Notes: generated by a model from the sequence alone, not told the origin. Shown: positions 16,826 to 26,978, counted from the first letter of the stretch. The stretch: 38,003 nucleotides of DNA from Sphingobacteriia bacterium (GCA_021151535.1 JAGKXC010000010.1:1-38003), one strand, 5' to 3'. Numbers and translations: made by a program.

Positions 16826-17859
16826 TGGTTAAAAAACAGGCAGGAATGAATGAGAGCATTCTGGTAATTGATGATTTTGATCACTGCCTGGTTAGCGGTC
16901 TTTTGGAGGCCGGTTATAACGTTTTATATCGCCCGGAAATAAAGGCGAACGAGGTGAAAGATGCTTTGTTGTCTTGCAAGCCAATAGGGTTGTTGGTGCG
17001 CAGTAAAATTCAGGTAGATGCTGAGATTTTAGCTGCCAATGCTAGCTGGTTACAATGGATAGGCAGGGGTGGTGCTGGGATGGATAACATTGATGAATCT
17101 AAGGCTATTGAACTGGGTATTCATTGTTTTAATGCTGGCGAAGCGAATTCGATTGCCGTTGGCGAACAAACCCTTGGAATGATGCTGGGATTGCTACACC
17201 GCGTGGGAAAGGGGAACTTGGAAGTGAGGAAAGGGATTTGGGATAGGGAAGGCAATAGGGGCATAGAATTGGCGTCGTTAACGGTGGGAATTATTGGCTT
17301 CGGAAATACGGGTGGCGCAGTGGCTCAGCGATTACTGTCGTTTGGCTGTAAAATATTGGCTTATGATAAATATAAATCGGGATTCGGGAAAACGCTGACG
17401 GCGGCAGATTTAAATGGGATTGAGAAAGCTGGAATAACAGTTTCTGGCGATGCTAATCGCTCGTTGGATTCAGGGGTGATTTATGAAACTGGTTTGGATG
17501 AAATTTATCGCCAGGCGGATATCATTTCTCTCCATGTTCCGCTCACAGAAGAAACGCATAATTGGTTGGATAATAATCGATTGAGTAAGTTTGTTAAGCC
17601 CATTTGGTTGCTGAATTTAAGTAGAGGAAAAGTAGTGAATTTGGATTCGGTTGTAATTGGTTTGGAAAGTGGTAAAATTTTGGGTTTTGGTGCAGACGTT
17701 TTGGAAAGGGAACCACCATTTGATTATTTACAATCTTTTGAAATATTGAGAAAAAATGACGCAGTAATTTTTACACCCCATGTAGGCGGTTGGACGGTTG
17801 AAAGTTATAAGCGGATTTCAGAAGTTTTGTTGGATAAAATTTTAAAATTGAAAATATAA
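16825..17859 (+). CDS. D-isomer-specific 2-hydroxyacid dehydrogenase, SerA-like
   Basis: 344 aa. NAD-binding motif GIIGFGNTGG (residues 155-164); catalytic R267 (NLSRGKVVN), E296 (DVLEREPP) and H319 (FTPHVGG) are all in place. The family reduces 2-keto acids to D-2-hydroxy acids or the reverse, in the cytosol. The protein lacks the C-terminal ACT domain of long SerA enzymes. It resembles short 3-phosphoglycerate dehydrogenases (GRGGAGMDNID for substrate/NAD contacts), but the exact substrate is not certain. The first ATG overlaps the accC stop (TAATG), suggesting re-initiation; MNESILV at 16846 is an alternative start. Confidence 0.85.
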   Translation: MVKKQAGMNESILVIDDFDHCLVSGLLEAGYNVLYRPEIKANEVKDALLSCKPIGLLVRSKIQVDAEILAANASWLQWIGRGGAGMDNIDESKAIELGIHCFNAGEANSIAVGEQTLGMMLGLLHRVGKGNLEVRKGIWDREGNRGIELASLTVGIIGFGNTGGAVAQRLLSFGCKILAYDKYKSGFGKTLTAADLNGIEKAGITVSGDANRSLDSGVIYETGLDEIYRQADIISLHVPLTEETHNWLDNNRLSKFVKPIWLLNLSRGKVVNLDSVVIGLESGKILGFGADVLEREPPFDYLQSFEILRKNDAVIFTPHVGGWTVESYKRISEVLLDKILKLKI

Positions 17860-18103
17860 ATAAGTGTTATTCAATGCTTTAATGGCAGGAATGATGGGAT
17901 TGGATTTTGTGGTTGGAATATGCGATAATCTTTAATTCTTACATGGATTTGGAAGATTCTGAAGTAACCTTTTGAAACTTTTATTGTAATAAGGTGAAAT
18001 TTCCTCTTTAATTTCTTGTTAAATCCTTGATTTTTGGGTAAAATTGCCAAATTATCGATGTACTATCTATTTGTCATCGACGAAAAATAACTGTAGAACG
18101 ACT

Positions 18104-21100
18104 ATGTTGAAAAGAATAACTCTTTTAACCACAGTGCTTTTGCTGGGCACCAAGGTATTCTCGCAAACCAACTTTGCGGATTTTCGTGCTAAAGCGGTTT
18201 TTGAATCCAAACCGGTAAGTGGGGTGTATGTGCGCATGATTCTTAACGGAATCGAAGTTGCATCTGATACAACCGACTCAGACGGTAGGGTTGGATGGCC
18301 GACTTTAAATCCTGGCGATTATATTTTAAAGGCTTCGAAGGAGAGATTTCCTAATGAAATCGTTGATCAGGTAACATTGGTTGCTGGAAACAACGACGAA
18401 TATGTGATCAACTTTTCCAATGAAGTGGGCAAAATTGATGGCGGTGTAACCATTACGGTTAAAGGTGCCAAAAAGAAGCCTACGGATTTGTTGAACAATA
18501 AAGTTTCTTTCAACAACGATGATATTATCAATTCGGCGGGTAGAGGTGTTGGTTTGTTAACGAATACAAACTCTGCAATTTTGTCTACACCTGCTGGTTT
18601 GAGTATTCGTGGATCAAGACCAGATGGTAACGGTTATTTCGTAGATGGAATGCGTATCATAGGCGGAGGAAACGTTCCTCCAACATTGGGAACCCAGGAA
18701 TTGGCAGCAACAGTAAGTGGTATCCCAGCCAACGTAGGTGACTTAACTGGGGGTGCTTTCCAATCAACTACTCGTAGTGCTACCAAGAAAGTTACAACCG
18801 CATTGAACTTACAAACATCTCAGTTTTTGGATGCTTTCGGTCAAAGTGCTCTAGAAGGTTTTATTTCTGGTCCAGTTTGGATTAAGAACAAGGGTTCGAA
18901 AGATAAGGAATATGTAAAGTTGGGTTATGTTGCCAACGCTCAGGTGTCTTACGCTAAAGATCCAGCTCCAACAAGAACAGGTATATATGTTGTAAAAGAG
19001 AGTGTATTGGAACAAATTGAAAATGATCCATTGGTAATGACTCCAAACGGTTTTGTTCATAGAGCTTCTTATCTAACTGAAGCAGACTTTGATCATTTGA
19101 AAGCAAGACCCAATTCTGCTCAATATGGAGCAAACATTTGGGGTAAGTTGGAATTTAGACCTACCAAAGACGTTACTGTTACTGCTTACGGTCAGTATGT
19201 TTATGGTGGTGGTTTGGCTGTAACCAATTCTATCATGAACTATAAGAATAATGCAAAATCTGATGGTAACACATACCGCGGATATTTGCAGTTTATTCAG
19301 AACTTCAAAACAGATAAAAATAGTCCTATTAAAAATGCATTCTACACCATTCGTGCTGAATATCAAAACACATATTCAACAGGTAGAGATGCAAATCATT
19401 TGGATAATATTTTTGATTATGGTTATATTGGTAAGTTCACCGCTTACCCAACTCCATTCTTCCAATATTCTAACTATGACCAACAACAGAATCCTAACAA
19501 GGCTCCAAAAGTGGTTATGGACCAAAATGGTAACTATGTTCAGTTGAGAAACTATTGGGAGCAAGTGGGATATACAGATACGTTATTGACTTTCCAAAGA
19601 AGCAATTTGAATCCAATTCGTGCCAACTACACCCAAAATATTTATGATTATTTTGCTAGCAGAGGTAGTAAAATTCAGAATGCAAACCTTTTGCAACAGT
19701 ATCAAGGTTTGTTAAATGGTTATAACCCTAACTCAGTTTATTCATTGCATGCAACTCCAGGTGGTATCACCTCTGGTTGGTCTAAGTCTAGCTCTGAGCG
19801 TTACAGTGTATTTGCTCAGGGTCAGATGCAGTATAAGCCAAAAACTGTGAATGGTGTTGAAAGAGCACCGCACGACTTACAAGCTGGTTTCTATTACGAA
19901 CAGCAAATTAGCCGTGGTTATGGTTTGAGTGCAAACAACTTGTGGATTTTGATGAAGCAGTTGATGAACAGTCATATCACTGAATTGGATGTTGCTAATC
20001 CTATTTTGAGCTATGATGCAAACGGCGTATTCACAGATACAGTAAGATACAATCGTTTGTTGAACGCAGGTGCACAAACCAATTTCGATAAAGCTTTCAG
20101 AGAGAAGTTGATCAGTGAGGGCAGAACAGATGTTTATGGTAACAAGATCAACGAAAGAACATTTGTTGACATTAATTCCTATGCACCTGCTGATTTTGAT
20201 TTGAAGATGTTTACGGCTAATGAGTTGTTAAACAACGGAAACGCATTGGTAAGTTACTTCGGTTACGATTACTTGGGTAACAAAGTAAAAGGTAAGCCTT
20301 CAATCAACGAATTCTTGGATCCTTCTAAGAGAACTATTGGTGCTTTCCAGCCTGTTTATATGGCAGCTTGGGTTCAAGACCAATTCCAGTTTAAAGATTT
20401 GATCTTCCGTTTGGGATTGCGTATGGAACGTTACGACGCAAACCAATTGGTGATGGTTGATCCTTACAGTTTGTATCCTATGAAGACAGCTGCAGAGGTT
20501 ACCTCAATCAATGGTTTGGATGTAACTCACCCTGGCAACATAGGTTCAGATTACAAAGTTTATGTAAATGATCTTACTGCGCCTACCAAAATTGTAGGTT
20601 ACAGAAATGGCGATAAGTGGTACAATGCTGATGGTAGTGAATTGGCCAACCCTGAGCCTTTGGCGAACGCAACCAGCAATGGTAAAATCGCCCCATATTT
20701 AGTAAATCCTAATCAAAAAGATATTGAAGCTTCTTCATTGAGAGACTTTACGCCGGTAATTAACATGTTGCCACGTATTTATTTCTCTTTCCCATTGGTA
20801 CCAAAGAAGAAAACTTTCTATGTTATTTATGACGTATTGGCTCAGCGTCCAAACAGCGGTGCTTCATTCTTGAGTATCGATGAATTGTACTATTTGAGAT
20901 TCCGTCAGGGTAATACCATTTCTAATGGTGATTTGAAGCCACGTTTGAAAACCGACTATGAAGTAGGTTACAAGCAGTTGAGTGGTGCAAAAGAAGATAA
21001 AGGTTTGGAAATTGCAGCTTTCTATTCTGAAGTAAGAAAAGACTTCGGTTTGTATCAGATTGCACAAGGTTATCCTGTTACCTACACAACTTACCGTAAC

Positions 21101-21868
21101 ATCGACTTCTCTACGATCACTGGTTTCCGTGTAGAATACAGAATGTTTGGTTTGGGTGGAAAGAGAAATATCCCAGGTCCATTCAACTTTACTGCCAGTT
21201 ACATGATGCAGTATGCGGATGGTACAGGTTCAAACATCAACTCTCAGGCTACTTTGATTGCTTCAAACCAGCCTAACTTGAGAAATATCATTCCTTTGGG
21301 TGAGTTGGATATCCGTCATAACATTAAATTGATGGCTACCTTCCAGTGGTTTGGTGGAAAAGATCCAAAAACAAAGGCAAACTTGTATATCGGTCCTAAG
21401 ATTGGTAAAACTGAAATCTTCAAGAATACTAGTATCAGCTTGATTTCTAACTCTTACAGCGGAACTCCTTACACACCAACTACTAAGCCAGTTCAAATTG
21501 GTGCGGTGGATCGTGCTCAAATCAAGGGAGTGCCTTATGGTGCTAGATTGCCATGGAGCCAAAGATTTGACTTCCAGGTTCGTAAGTCGTTCCAAATGAA
21601 TAGAGATAGCAAACAACCATTGAGAATGGCAGCATTTATTTTAGTGTCGAACATTTTCAATACCATGAACGTTGCGGGTGTATTCCCTTACACTGGTCAG
21701 CCACTGGATGATGGATTCTTGAATTCTCCTCAAGGTAAATTGTTAGCTAATAACCAAATCAATGCGCAAAGCTATGTTGATTTGTATCGTGTAATGTTGA
21801 ATTCACAAACTGGCAACTTGGGTGCACCAAGAACTGCAAGTTTTGGTATTCAGGTGTTCTTTAATTAA
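18104..21868 (+). CDS. TonB-dependent outer-membrane receptor with N-terminal carboxypeptidase-regulatory-like domain
   Basis: 1254 aa from MLKRITLLTTVLLLG, a good signal peptide ending FSQ; an in-frame TTG at 18044 would add 20 unlikely residues. Residues 25-105 form an Ig-like carboxypeptidase-regulatory domain (DSDGRVGWPTLNPGDY). A plug domain follows (SIRGSRPDGNGYFVDGMRI...GDLTGGAF), then a very long beta-barrel ending FGIQVFFN. Receptors of this kind import or bind large ligands using TonB energy. It lacks the typical SusC signature and no SusD gene is near. Codon choice (GGT, AAC, TTC) suggests high expression. The 244-nt upstream spacer shows no exact promoter box. The T9SS cargo gene begins 23 nt downstream. 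Confidence 0.88.
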   Translation: MLKRITLLTTVLLLGTKVFSQTNFADFRAKAVFESKPVSGVYVRMILNGIEVASDTTDSDGRVGWPTLNPGDYILKASKERFPNEIVDQVTLVAGNNDEYVINFSNEVGKIDGGVTITVKGAKKKPTDLLNNKVSFNNDDIINSAGRGVGLLTNTNSAILSTPAGLSIRGSRPDGNGYFVDGMRIIGGGNVPPTLGTQELAATVSGIPANVGDLTGGAFQSTTRSATKKVTTALNLQTSQFLDAFGQSALEGFISGPVWIKNKGSKDKEYVKLGYVANAQVSYAKDPAPTRTGIYVVKESVLEQIENDPLVMTPNGFVHRASYLTEADFDHLKARPNSAQYGANIWGKLEFRPTKDVTVTAYGQYVYGGGLAVTNSIMNYKNNAKSDGNTYRGYLQFIQNFKTDKNSPIKNAFYTIRAEYQNTYSTGRDANHLDNIFDYGYIGKFTAYPTPFFQYSNYDQQQNPNKAPKVVMDQNGNYVQLRNYWEQVGYTDTLLTFQRSNLNPIRANYTQNIYDYFASRGSKIQNANLLQQYQGLLNGYNPNSVYSLHATPGGITSGWSKSSSERYSVFAQGQMQYKPKTVNGVERAPHDLQAGFYYEQQISRGYGLSANNLWILMKQLMNSHITELDVANPILSYDANGVFTDTVRYNRLLNAGAQTNFDKAFREKLISEGRTDVYGNKINERTFVDINSYAPADFDLKMFTANELLNNGNALVSYFGYDYLGNKVKGKPSINEFLDPSKRTIGAFQPVYMAAWVQDQFQFKDLIFRLGLRMERYDANQLVMVDPYSLYPMKTAAEVTSINGLDVTHPGNIGSDYKVYVNDLTAPTKIVGYRNGDKWYNADGSELANPEPLANATSNGKIAPYLVNPNQKDIEASSLRDFTPVINMLPRIYFSFPLVPKKKTFYVIYDVLAQRPNSGASFLSIDELYYLRFRQGNTISNGDLKPRLKTDYEVGYKQLSGAKEDKGLEIAAFYSEVRKDFGLYQIAQGYPVTYTTYRNIDFSTITGFRVEYRMFGLGGKRNIPGPFNFTASYMMQYADGTGSNINSQATLIASNQPNLRNIIPLGELDIRHNIKLMATFQWFGGKDPKTKANLYIGPKIGKTEIFKNTSISLISNSYSGTPYTPTTKPVQIGAVDRAQIKGVPYGARLPWSQRFDFQVRKSFQMNRDSKQPLRMAAFILVSNIFNTMNVAGVFPYTGQPLDDGFLNSPQGKLLANNQINAQSYVDLYRVMLNSQTGNLGAPRTASFGIQVFFN

Positions 21869-21891
21869 TTTAAATTAGAAAAGTAATCAGT

Positions 21892-24800
21892 ATGAAAAAA
21901 ATAGGCATTTTCGCTCTGTCTGTGATTCTTTTGGGATCTGCATTTGCAAGACCCATTGTGAATCTTGATGGAAGAGCCAAGACTGTACGTAGAGGTGGGA
22001 TGGCTAACACTTGTGAACCTTCTTCACAAAGTGTGGATCTTGACATCAACAACGTTAGAACTAAGTTGTTGAATGGTGGCGATATGTGGTGGGATTTGAA
22101 TAACCCTAAGTACGAAGTACCTAAGGTAAACGATCCTAATGCAGTGCGCAAACACTCCTTGTTTTCTGGTGCAATCTGGATTGGCGGAAAAGATAATGGT
22201 GGTAGCTTAAAGTTGGCCGCTATGACATACCGTCAGCGTGGTAGTGACTTCTACCCAGGTCCATTGGATACTTCAACTGCGGCAACTGATCCTGTTCGTT
22301 GTAAGAACTACGATAAGATGTGGAAAGTAACTCGAGACGAGTTGGAAGAATTTGAAACAAGTAAATATATTACCCAAAGTAATGGTATTCGCGATTGGCC
22401 AGCAGGTATTAACCGTGCCCAAAAATCTGGAGATGAAGCTGTTTCTATGGCTCCATATAAAGAGGTAGTTCCCGACTTTATTTATAACCCATTGGATGGT
22501 GAGCACCCAGTATTGGATGATCGCAGACCCGTTAGTGAGAATGGAGTTGATAGACAGCCAGATATGTTTATTTGGTGGGTTTACAACGACAGAGGTAACG
22601 TACACTCTGAAACTCAAGGTCAGCCAATTGGTGTTGAATGTCAAACTTCAGCATTTGCATTCGCAACCAATGATGAGGTAAATAACATGACTTTCTACAC
22701 AACCAAAATTATTAACCGTGGTTTCACAACCATTAAAGATTGTTACATGGGTCAATGGGTAGATGCCGATTTGGGTAACTATGCCGATGATTATGTTGGT
22801 TGCGACGTAGGAAGAAGTTTGGGTTATGCTTATAACGGTGACGACGATGATGAAGGAGTATTGGGCTACGGGTTGAATCCACCTTCAATTGGTGTTGACT
22901 ACTTTGAAGGTCCTACGGATTCTTCAGGGAATCAAATGGGATTGAGTCACTTTATGTATTACAATAACGACCAAGACGCAGTTCGTGGTAACCCTTTTGA
23001 AGCAATTGAGTTCTATAACTTGTTGCAAGGTAAATGGTTGGGTGGCCAGAATGTAACTTGGGGTGGTATTGGTTTCGGTGGTAGCAGAGCTTGTAATTAC
23101 ATGTTCCCTGCGAATACTGATCCTTCTTTCCCTGGTGAATGTTGGGATGAAAAGTCTGCAGGAAACAAGCCTGGCGACCGTCGTTTCATACAATCTACTG
23201 GTCCTTTCACATTGTTGCCTGGTCAAGTTCAACGTATTACTGTAGGTGTAGTATGGGCAAGAACAACCAGTGGTGGTGCAGGTGCTCCATGTTTGGGAAC
23301 TGGTTCATTGCGTTTATTGCAATTAGCGAGCGATAAGGCTCAGACTTTGTTTAACAACAACTTTAAAATTCTTGACGGTCCTGATGCTCCAGATGTTGAA
23401 ATTCAGGAGTTGGAAAATCAAGTGGTGATGAAGTTCTTGGATGTAAATTCTAGAAAAGTTGAGAATTATTCTGAGAAATATAAAGATGCGAACAATGTAG
23501 AGCGTACTTACAAGTTTGAAGGTTATTTGATTTACCAGTTGAAAGATGCAACGGTAAATACAGGTGATTTGGAAAACGTTGATAAGGCAAGATTGTTGTT
23601 CCAGTGCGATATCAAGAACAACAGAGGTCAGATCATTAACAAAGTATATGATCCTAAATTGTCTGCATTGATTCCAGTTGAAAAAGTGGATGGTGCTGAT
23701 AAAGGTGTTCAACACACATATAGCATTAAGAATGATTTGTTTGCAACAACTGCAAATACTAGTTTGGTAGATTTCAAGCCAGTTTATTACATGGTGATGA
23801 GTTACGCAATCTTGTCAGATGATAGTTTGCAAGTAGATCCTAACCAGTTCTTGGCAGGTAGAAGAAATATCAAAGTTTATAAGGCTATTCCTCACAAAAC
23901 TGAGCCTGAGCAATTTGGTACAGAAGTGCAATCTGTTTATGGTGGTGGTCCATCATTAACACGTTTGGCTGGTAGAGGTAACGGCGGTAATGTGTTGGAA
24001 TTCAGCAAAGAGACAATCGATGAAATCATGAAGAACAACTATGCACAAAAGCCTACTTACGTGGGTGGTGCTGGTCCAGTAAACATCAAAGTGGTTGATC
24101 CTTTGAAAGTTCCTAACGCAAAATTTGAATTTGTATTCAAAGAAGTTAAGGCTTCATTGAATTCTGGATTGAAAGATTCTATGACTAAGAACACTCGTTG
24201 GTTCTTGGTAAATACAACTTCTGGCGATACAATTTTCTCAGATACAACTATCGGAGTGAAGTTTGAATCTGTTCAAGGTAGAAGATCTTTGGCAAATACG
24301 ACTAACCAAACTTTGGCAGATTGGGGCTTGAGTGTTGAAATTGAGCAAGTGAAAAATCCAGGTGAATTTGCTTTGGGCGATCCTAGTAACGGTTTGGTTA
24401 GCTGGAATGTTGAATGGGAAAATAACGGTAAGCAGTGGTTAACTGCTGTGCCTGATAATGATGGTGCTGCTACACCTAATAATATGTCTCCTTGGCAGAA
24501 CTGGATTCGTTCAGGTCAGTTTGGTAAAGGTGTTGGTTCTGCAGGTTATGATCCTGTGATCCACGACTTCTTTGGTGCTACCAACGAAAGTTTGGATCCT
24601 AACCAAGCATTTGAAAAGATATGGAATGGTAGAATTGCTCCTTATGGCTTGGTAGGTAGAGAAAAGCAAACTGCCGCTGGTAAGAATACATTTGGTTTTG
24701 CATGGGCTGGAAACTCAGCTCCAACACAGAACCCACTTTCTGAATTGGCGAGCATTGAGTTTGTAATTACTCCTGATAAGTCAAAGTGGACTCGTGCTGC

Positions 24801-25782
24801 GGTATTGGAAATGGGCGATGATGTAGTTTCAAACGCTACAGAAGGTCAAATGAAAGAGTTTAACTTACGTTGGGCTCAATCTAAAGATATCGACGGTAAG
24901 GATGAAGCAAGTATGGGCTTAAGTTGGTTCCCTGGTTATGCCATTAACATGGAAACTGGCGAGCGTTTGGCAATTGCCTTCGGTGAAGATAGTTATTTGC
25001 CTGGTGAGAACGGCAAAGACATGTTATGGAATCCTACGGATGTAGTTTATAACGATAATGGTAATTACCCAGCTATCGGCGGTAAACACTTTATTTATAT
25101 CTTCGGTACTGGTTTGAGTGGTATCAGCAGAAACATTCAAGGTGTTAGATACCAAGGTAGTGATGATGCTGCTATGGCTCGTTTTGTAACTGCTTTGAAA
25201 GCCAAGGGTATCGCCCAAGACGTAAACTCAGCAACTGAAAAGGCTAGATTGTTGTCTCAAATCATGTATGTGATCCCTACCTACATGGCTAGTGGTTATA
25301 GCATGAAAGATGGCATTCCTCCTACATGGGTGAAATTCAAAATCAATATTAAGAAGGCATACACAACTTACGATGGCGGGAATGGTGTAAACAACAATCG
25401 CCCGATGTACGAATTCGATGCTTCTGATATTGCACCTAAGGTGTCTAATGAAATCGGTAAGAAGAATTTGAACTTGGTGAATGTTGTTCCTAACCCATAC
25501 AGAGGTTATAGCCAATATGAGAATTCACCAGTAGATTCAAGGGTGAAGATCACCAACTTGCCTCCAAAGTGTACCATTACCATCTTTGATATGGCAGGTA
25601 ACTTGATTAGAAAAATCAACAAGGCGGATGAGAATACTTTCGTAGAATGGAACTTGAAGAACAGCTTCAACGTGCCTATTGCGAGTGGTTTGTATTTGAT
25701 TCACGTGAAGGCAGATGGTTTGGGTGAAAAGGTTGTTAAATTCTATGGTATCATGCATGCCATCGATTTGGATTCATATTAA
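21892..25782 (+). CDS. Large secreted surface protein with T9SS type A-like C-terminal domain
   Basis: 1296 aa. Signal peptide MKKIGIFALSVILLGSAFA. The mature start has the signature DINNVRTKLLNGGDMWWD...YEVPK...HSLFSGAIWIGGKDNGG, which I recognise from uncharacterised Bacteroidota and Ignavibacteria surface proteins, without known function. Cysteines and Asp/Asn-rich loops recur. From about residue 1195 the chain resembles a type A sorting domain: VPNPYRGYSQ, then ITIFDMAGNLIRK, then PIASGLYLIHVKADG and EKVVKFYG. It ends unusually with eight to ten more residues (IMHAIDLDSY). It lies between the TonB receptor (23 nt) and the PorV-like gene (16 nt), implying joint expression and possibly a shared complex. 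Confidence 0.8.
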   Translation: MKKIGIFALSVILLGSAFARPIVNLDGRAKTVRRGGMANTCEPSSQSVDLDINNVRTKLLNGGDMWWDLNNPKYEVPKVNDPNAVRKHSLFSGAIWIGGKDNGGSLKLAAMTYRQRGSDFYPGPLDTSTAATDPVRCKNYDKMWKVTRDELEEFETSKYITQSNGIRDWPAGINRAQKSGDEAVSMAPYKEVVPDFIYNPLDGEHPVLDDRRPVSENGVDRQPDMFIWWVYNDRGNVHSETQGQPIGVECQTSAFAFATNDEVNNMTFYTTKIINRGFTTIKDCYMGQWVDADLGNYADDYVGCDVGRSLGYAYNGDDDDEGVLGYGLNPPSIGVDYFEGPTDSSGNQMGLSHFMYYNNDQDAVRGNPFEAIEFYNLLQGKWLGGQNVTWGGIGFGGSRACNYMFPANTDPSFPGECWDEKSAGNKPGDRRFIQSTGPFTLLPGQVQRITVGVVWARTTSGGAGAPCLGTGSLRLLQLASDKAQTLFNNNFKILDGPDAPDVEIQELENQVVMKFLDVNSRKVENYSEKYKDANNVERTYKFEGYLIYQLKDATVNTGDLENVDKARLLFQCDIKNNRGQIINKVYDPKLSALIPVEKVDGADKGVQHTYSIKNDLFATTANTSLVDFKPVYYMVMSYAILSDDSLQVDPNQFLAGRRNIKVYKAIPHKTEPEQFGTEVQSVYGGGPSLTRLAGRGNGGNVLEFSKETIDEIMKNNYAQKPTYVGGAGPVNIKVVDPLKVPNAKFEFVFKEVKASLNSGLKDSMTKNTRWFLVNTTSGDTIFSDTTIGVKFESVQGRRSLANTTNQTLADWGLSVEIEQVKNPGEFALGDPSNGLVSWNVEWENNGKQWLTAVPDNDGAATPNNMSPWQNWIRSGQFGKGVGSAGYDPVIHDFFGATNESLDPNQAFEKIWNGRIAPYGLVGREKQTAAGKNTFGFAWAGNSAPTQNPLSELASIEFVITPDKSKWTRAAVLEMGDDVVSNATEGQMKEFNLRWAQSKDIDGKDEASMGLSWFPGYAINMETGERLAIAFGEDSYLPGENGKDMLWNPTDVVYNDNGNYPAIGGKHFIYIFGTGLSGISRNIQGVRYQGSDDAAMARFVTALKAKGIAQDVNSATEKARLLSQIMYVIPTYMASGYSMKDGIPPTWVKFKINIKKAYTTYDGGNGVNNNRPMYEFDASDIAPKVSNEIGKKNLNLVNVVPNPYRGYSQYENSPVDSRVKITNLPPKCTITIFDMAGNLIRKINKADENTFVEWNLKNSFNVPIASGLYLIHVKADGLGEKVVKFYGIMHAIDLDSY

Positions 25783-25798
25783 TAAAAGTTGACACAAA

Positions 25799-26902
25799 AT
25801 GATTTTAAATAGAAAAAATATCATTGGCTTGGGCATGTTGGTAGCTGCTATGTCTACAAACATAGTTAAGGCTGGTAACCCCGAAAGACAAGGTCAGGCG
25901 GGTGCTGCTCAGTTAACCATCAACAGCTGGGGTAGAAGTAGTGGCTTGGGTTATGCTTATGGTGGCATGACAAAAGGTGCTGAAGCTATGTATTTGAACG
26001 TTGCGGGTATGTCTCGTGGTGTGAATACTACCGAGTTGAGTTTTTACCGTTCTGAATGGTTAAGAGGCTCAGGTATCGGTGTGAATACTGTAGGCTTTGC
26101 TCAAAAGATCAACGGTGGTGAAGGTGGAACATTTGGTATCTCTGTTATGCAGTTTGGTATCAAACCCATTGAAATTACAACTGAACAGAATCCTTACGGT
26201 GGAATAGGTACTTACCGTGTAAATATGACCAACATTGGTTTGGCGTATAGCAAAACTTTTTCGAATGCTATTTCTGCTGGTGTAGTTGTTAGAGGCGTTT
26301 CTGAAGGTATTCCTGATGCGCAGGCTTCAGGTATTACTTTGGACGCGGGTGTTCAATACATCACTACGTTGAAACCAGGTAACAATGCCAAAAAGAAAGA
26401 TGATTTCAAATTTGGTATCTCTATTAAGAACATCGGCCCTGGTATGAAGCACCAAGGAGAAGGTTTGAGTTATAAGGCGATTTTGGACAATGGTACCTTT
26501 ACTAAAACTGTTCAAGTTAAAGCTGAGAGTATCAAAATGCCATCTTTCTTAAACATTGCTGCTGCTTATGATATGAAGTTGGATTCTGATCCAAATCAGT
26601 ATGATAACAAGTTAACAGCTGCCTTCTCGTTCACAAACTTCGCATTCAGCGCTAACCAAGCTACTTTTGGTTTGGAGTATTCTTACAAGGAAATTTTTAG
26701 CGTTAGAGCAGGTTTCGCCTACCAAGAAGGTATTTTCAATGTGGATACCAGAACTTCTGCTTTCACTGGTTTGCAAGGTGGCGTAAGCTACAACTTCAAC
26801 GCAGGTGATGATTCAGAGTTTAGCGTTGACTATAGTTACCGTGCAACCAATCCTTTTAGCGGTGTGCATACCTTTGGCGTACGTTTAGGTTTAGGTAAAT
26901 AA
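25799..26902 (+). CDS. PorV/PorQ-family outer-membrane protein
   Basis: 367 aa. Signal peptide (about residues 1-25, ending KAG) then QAGAAQLTINSWGRSSGLGYAYGGMTKGAEAMYLNVAGMS, the hallmark start of PorV/PorQ proteins, in which a FadL-like barrel follows. Strand-like segments recur to the end (VHTFGVRLGLGK). PorV carries T9SS cargo from the SprA translocon to the attachment complex; PorQ belongs to that complex. This copy is encoded directly after a T9SS cargo gene and not with other T9SS core genes, so it may be a cargo-specific paralogue rather than the main PorV. A strong terminator starts 19 nt after its stop. Confidence 0.8.
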   Translation: MILNRKNIIGLGMLVAAMSTNIVKAGNPERQGQAGAAQLTINSWGRSSGLGYAYGGMTKGAEAMYLNVAGMSRGVNTTELSFYRSEWLRGSGIGVNTVGFAQKINGGEGGTFGISVMQFGIKPIEITTEQNPYGGIGTYRVNMTNIGLAYSKTFSNAISAGVVVRGVSEGIPDAQASGITLDAGVQYITTLKPGNNAKKKDDFKFGISIKNIGPGMKHQGEGLSYKAILDNGTFTKTVQVKAESIKMPSFLNIAAAYDMKLDSDPNQYDNKLTAAFSFTNFAFSANQATFGLEYSYKEIFSVRAGFAYQEGIFNVDTRTSAFTGLQGGVSYNFNAGDDSEFSVDYSYRATNPFSGVHTFGVRLGLGK

Positions 26903-26911
26903 TTAATTTTA

Positions 26912-26919
26912 TATATTTG
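26912..26919 (+). promoter_or_regulatory. Candidate -7 box (TATATTTG) ahead of the terminator and greA
   Basis: Exact TAnnTTTG match between the PorV-like gene and greA. Transcription from it would start near 26925, so the 12-bp hairpin would lie in the greA leader. No clear -33 TTG is present and the area is A/T-rich, so chance is possible. Confidence 0.35.
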
Positions 26920-26921
26920 TA

Positions 26922-26957
26922 GATATGCATCAGTCTCGGCTGATGCATATCTTTTTT
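26922..26957 (+). terminator. Strong rho-independent terminator between the surface operon and greA
   Basis: GATATGCATCAG (26922-26933) pairs perfectly with CTGATGCATATC (26940-26951), six-base loop, then six Ts. It ends the three-gene surface operon. It may also act as an attenuator in the greA leader, since greA starts only 21 nt later. Confidence 0.9.
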
Positions 26958-26978
26958 AATTCAATAAGCAATAGAGTT

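Noticed and set aside
18044..18103. 20-codon upstream extension of the TonB receptor from a TTG
   Set aside because: It would precede and disrupt a normal signal peptide that begins at ATG 18104.
18104..21868. SusC of a polysaccharide utilisation locus
   Set aside because: The typical SusC motif near the plug is missing, no SusD-like lipoprotein or glycan-degrading enzyme is nearby, and the neighbours are T9SS-type genes.
26925..26978. N-terminal extension of GreA
   Set aside because: These codons translate the terminator hairpin and its T-run; GreA proteins start at MSEIQYLS or equivalent.
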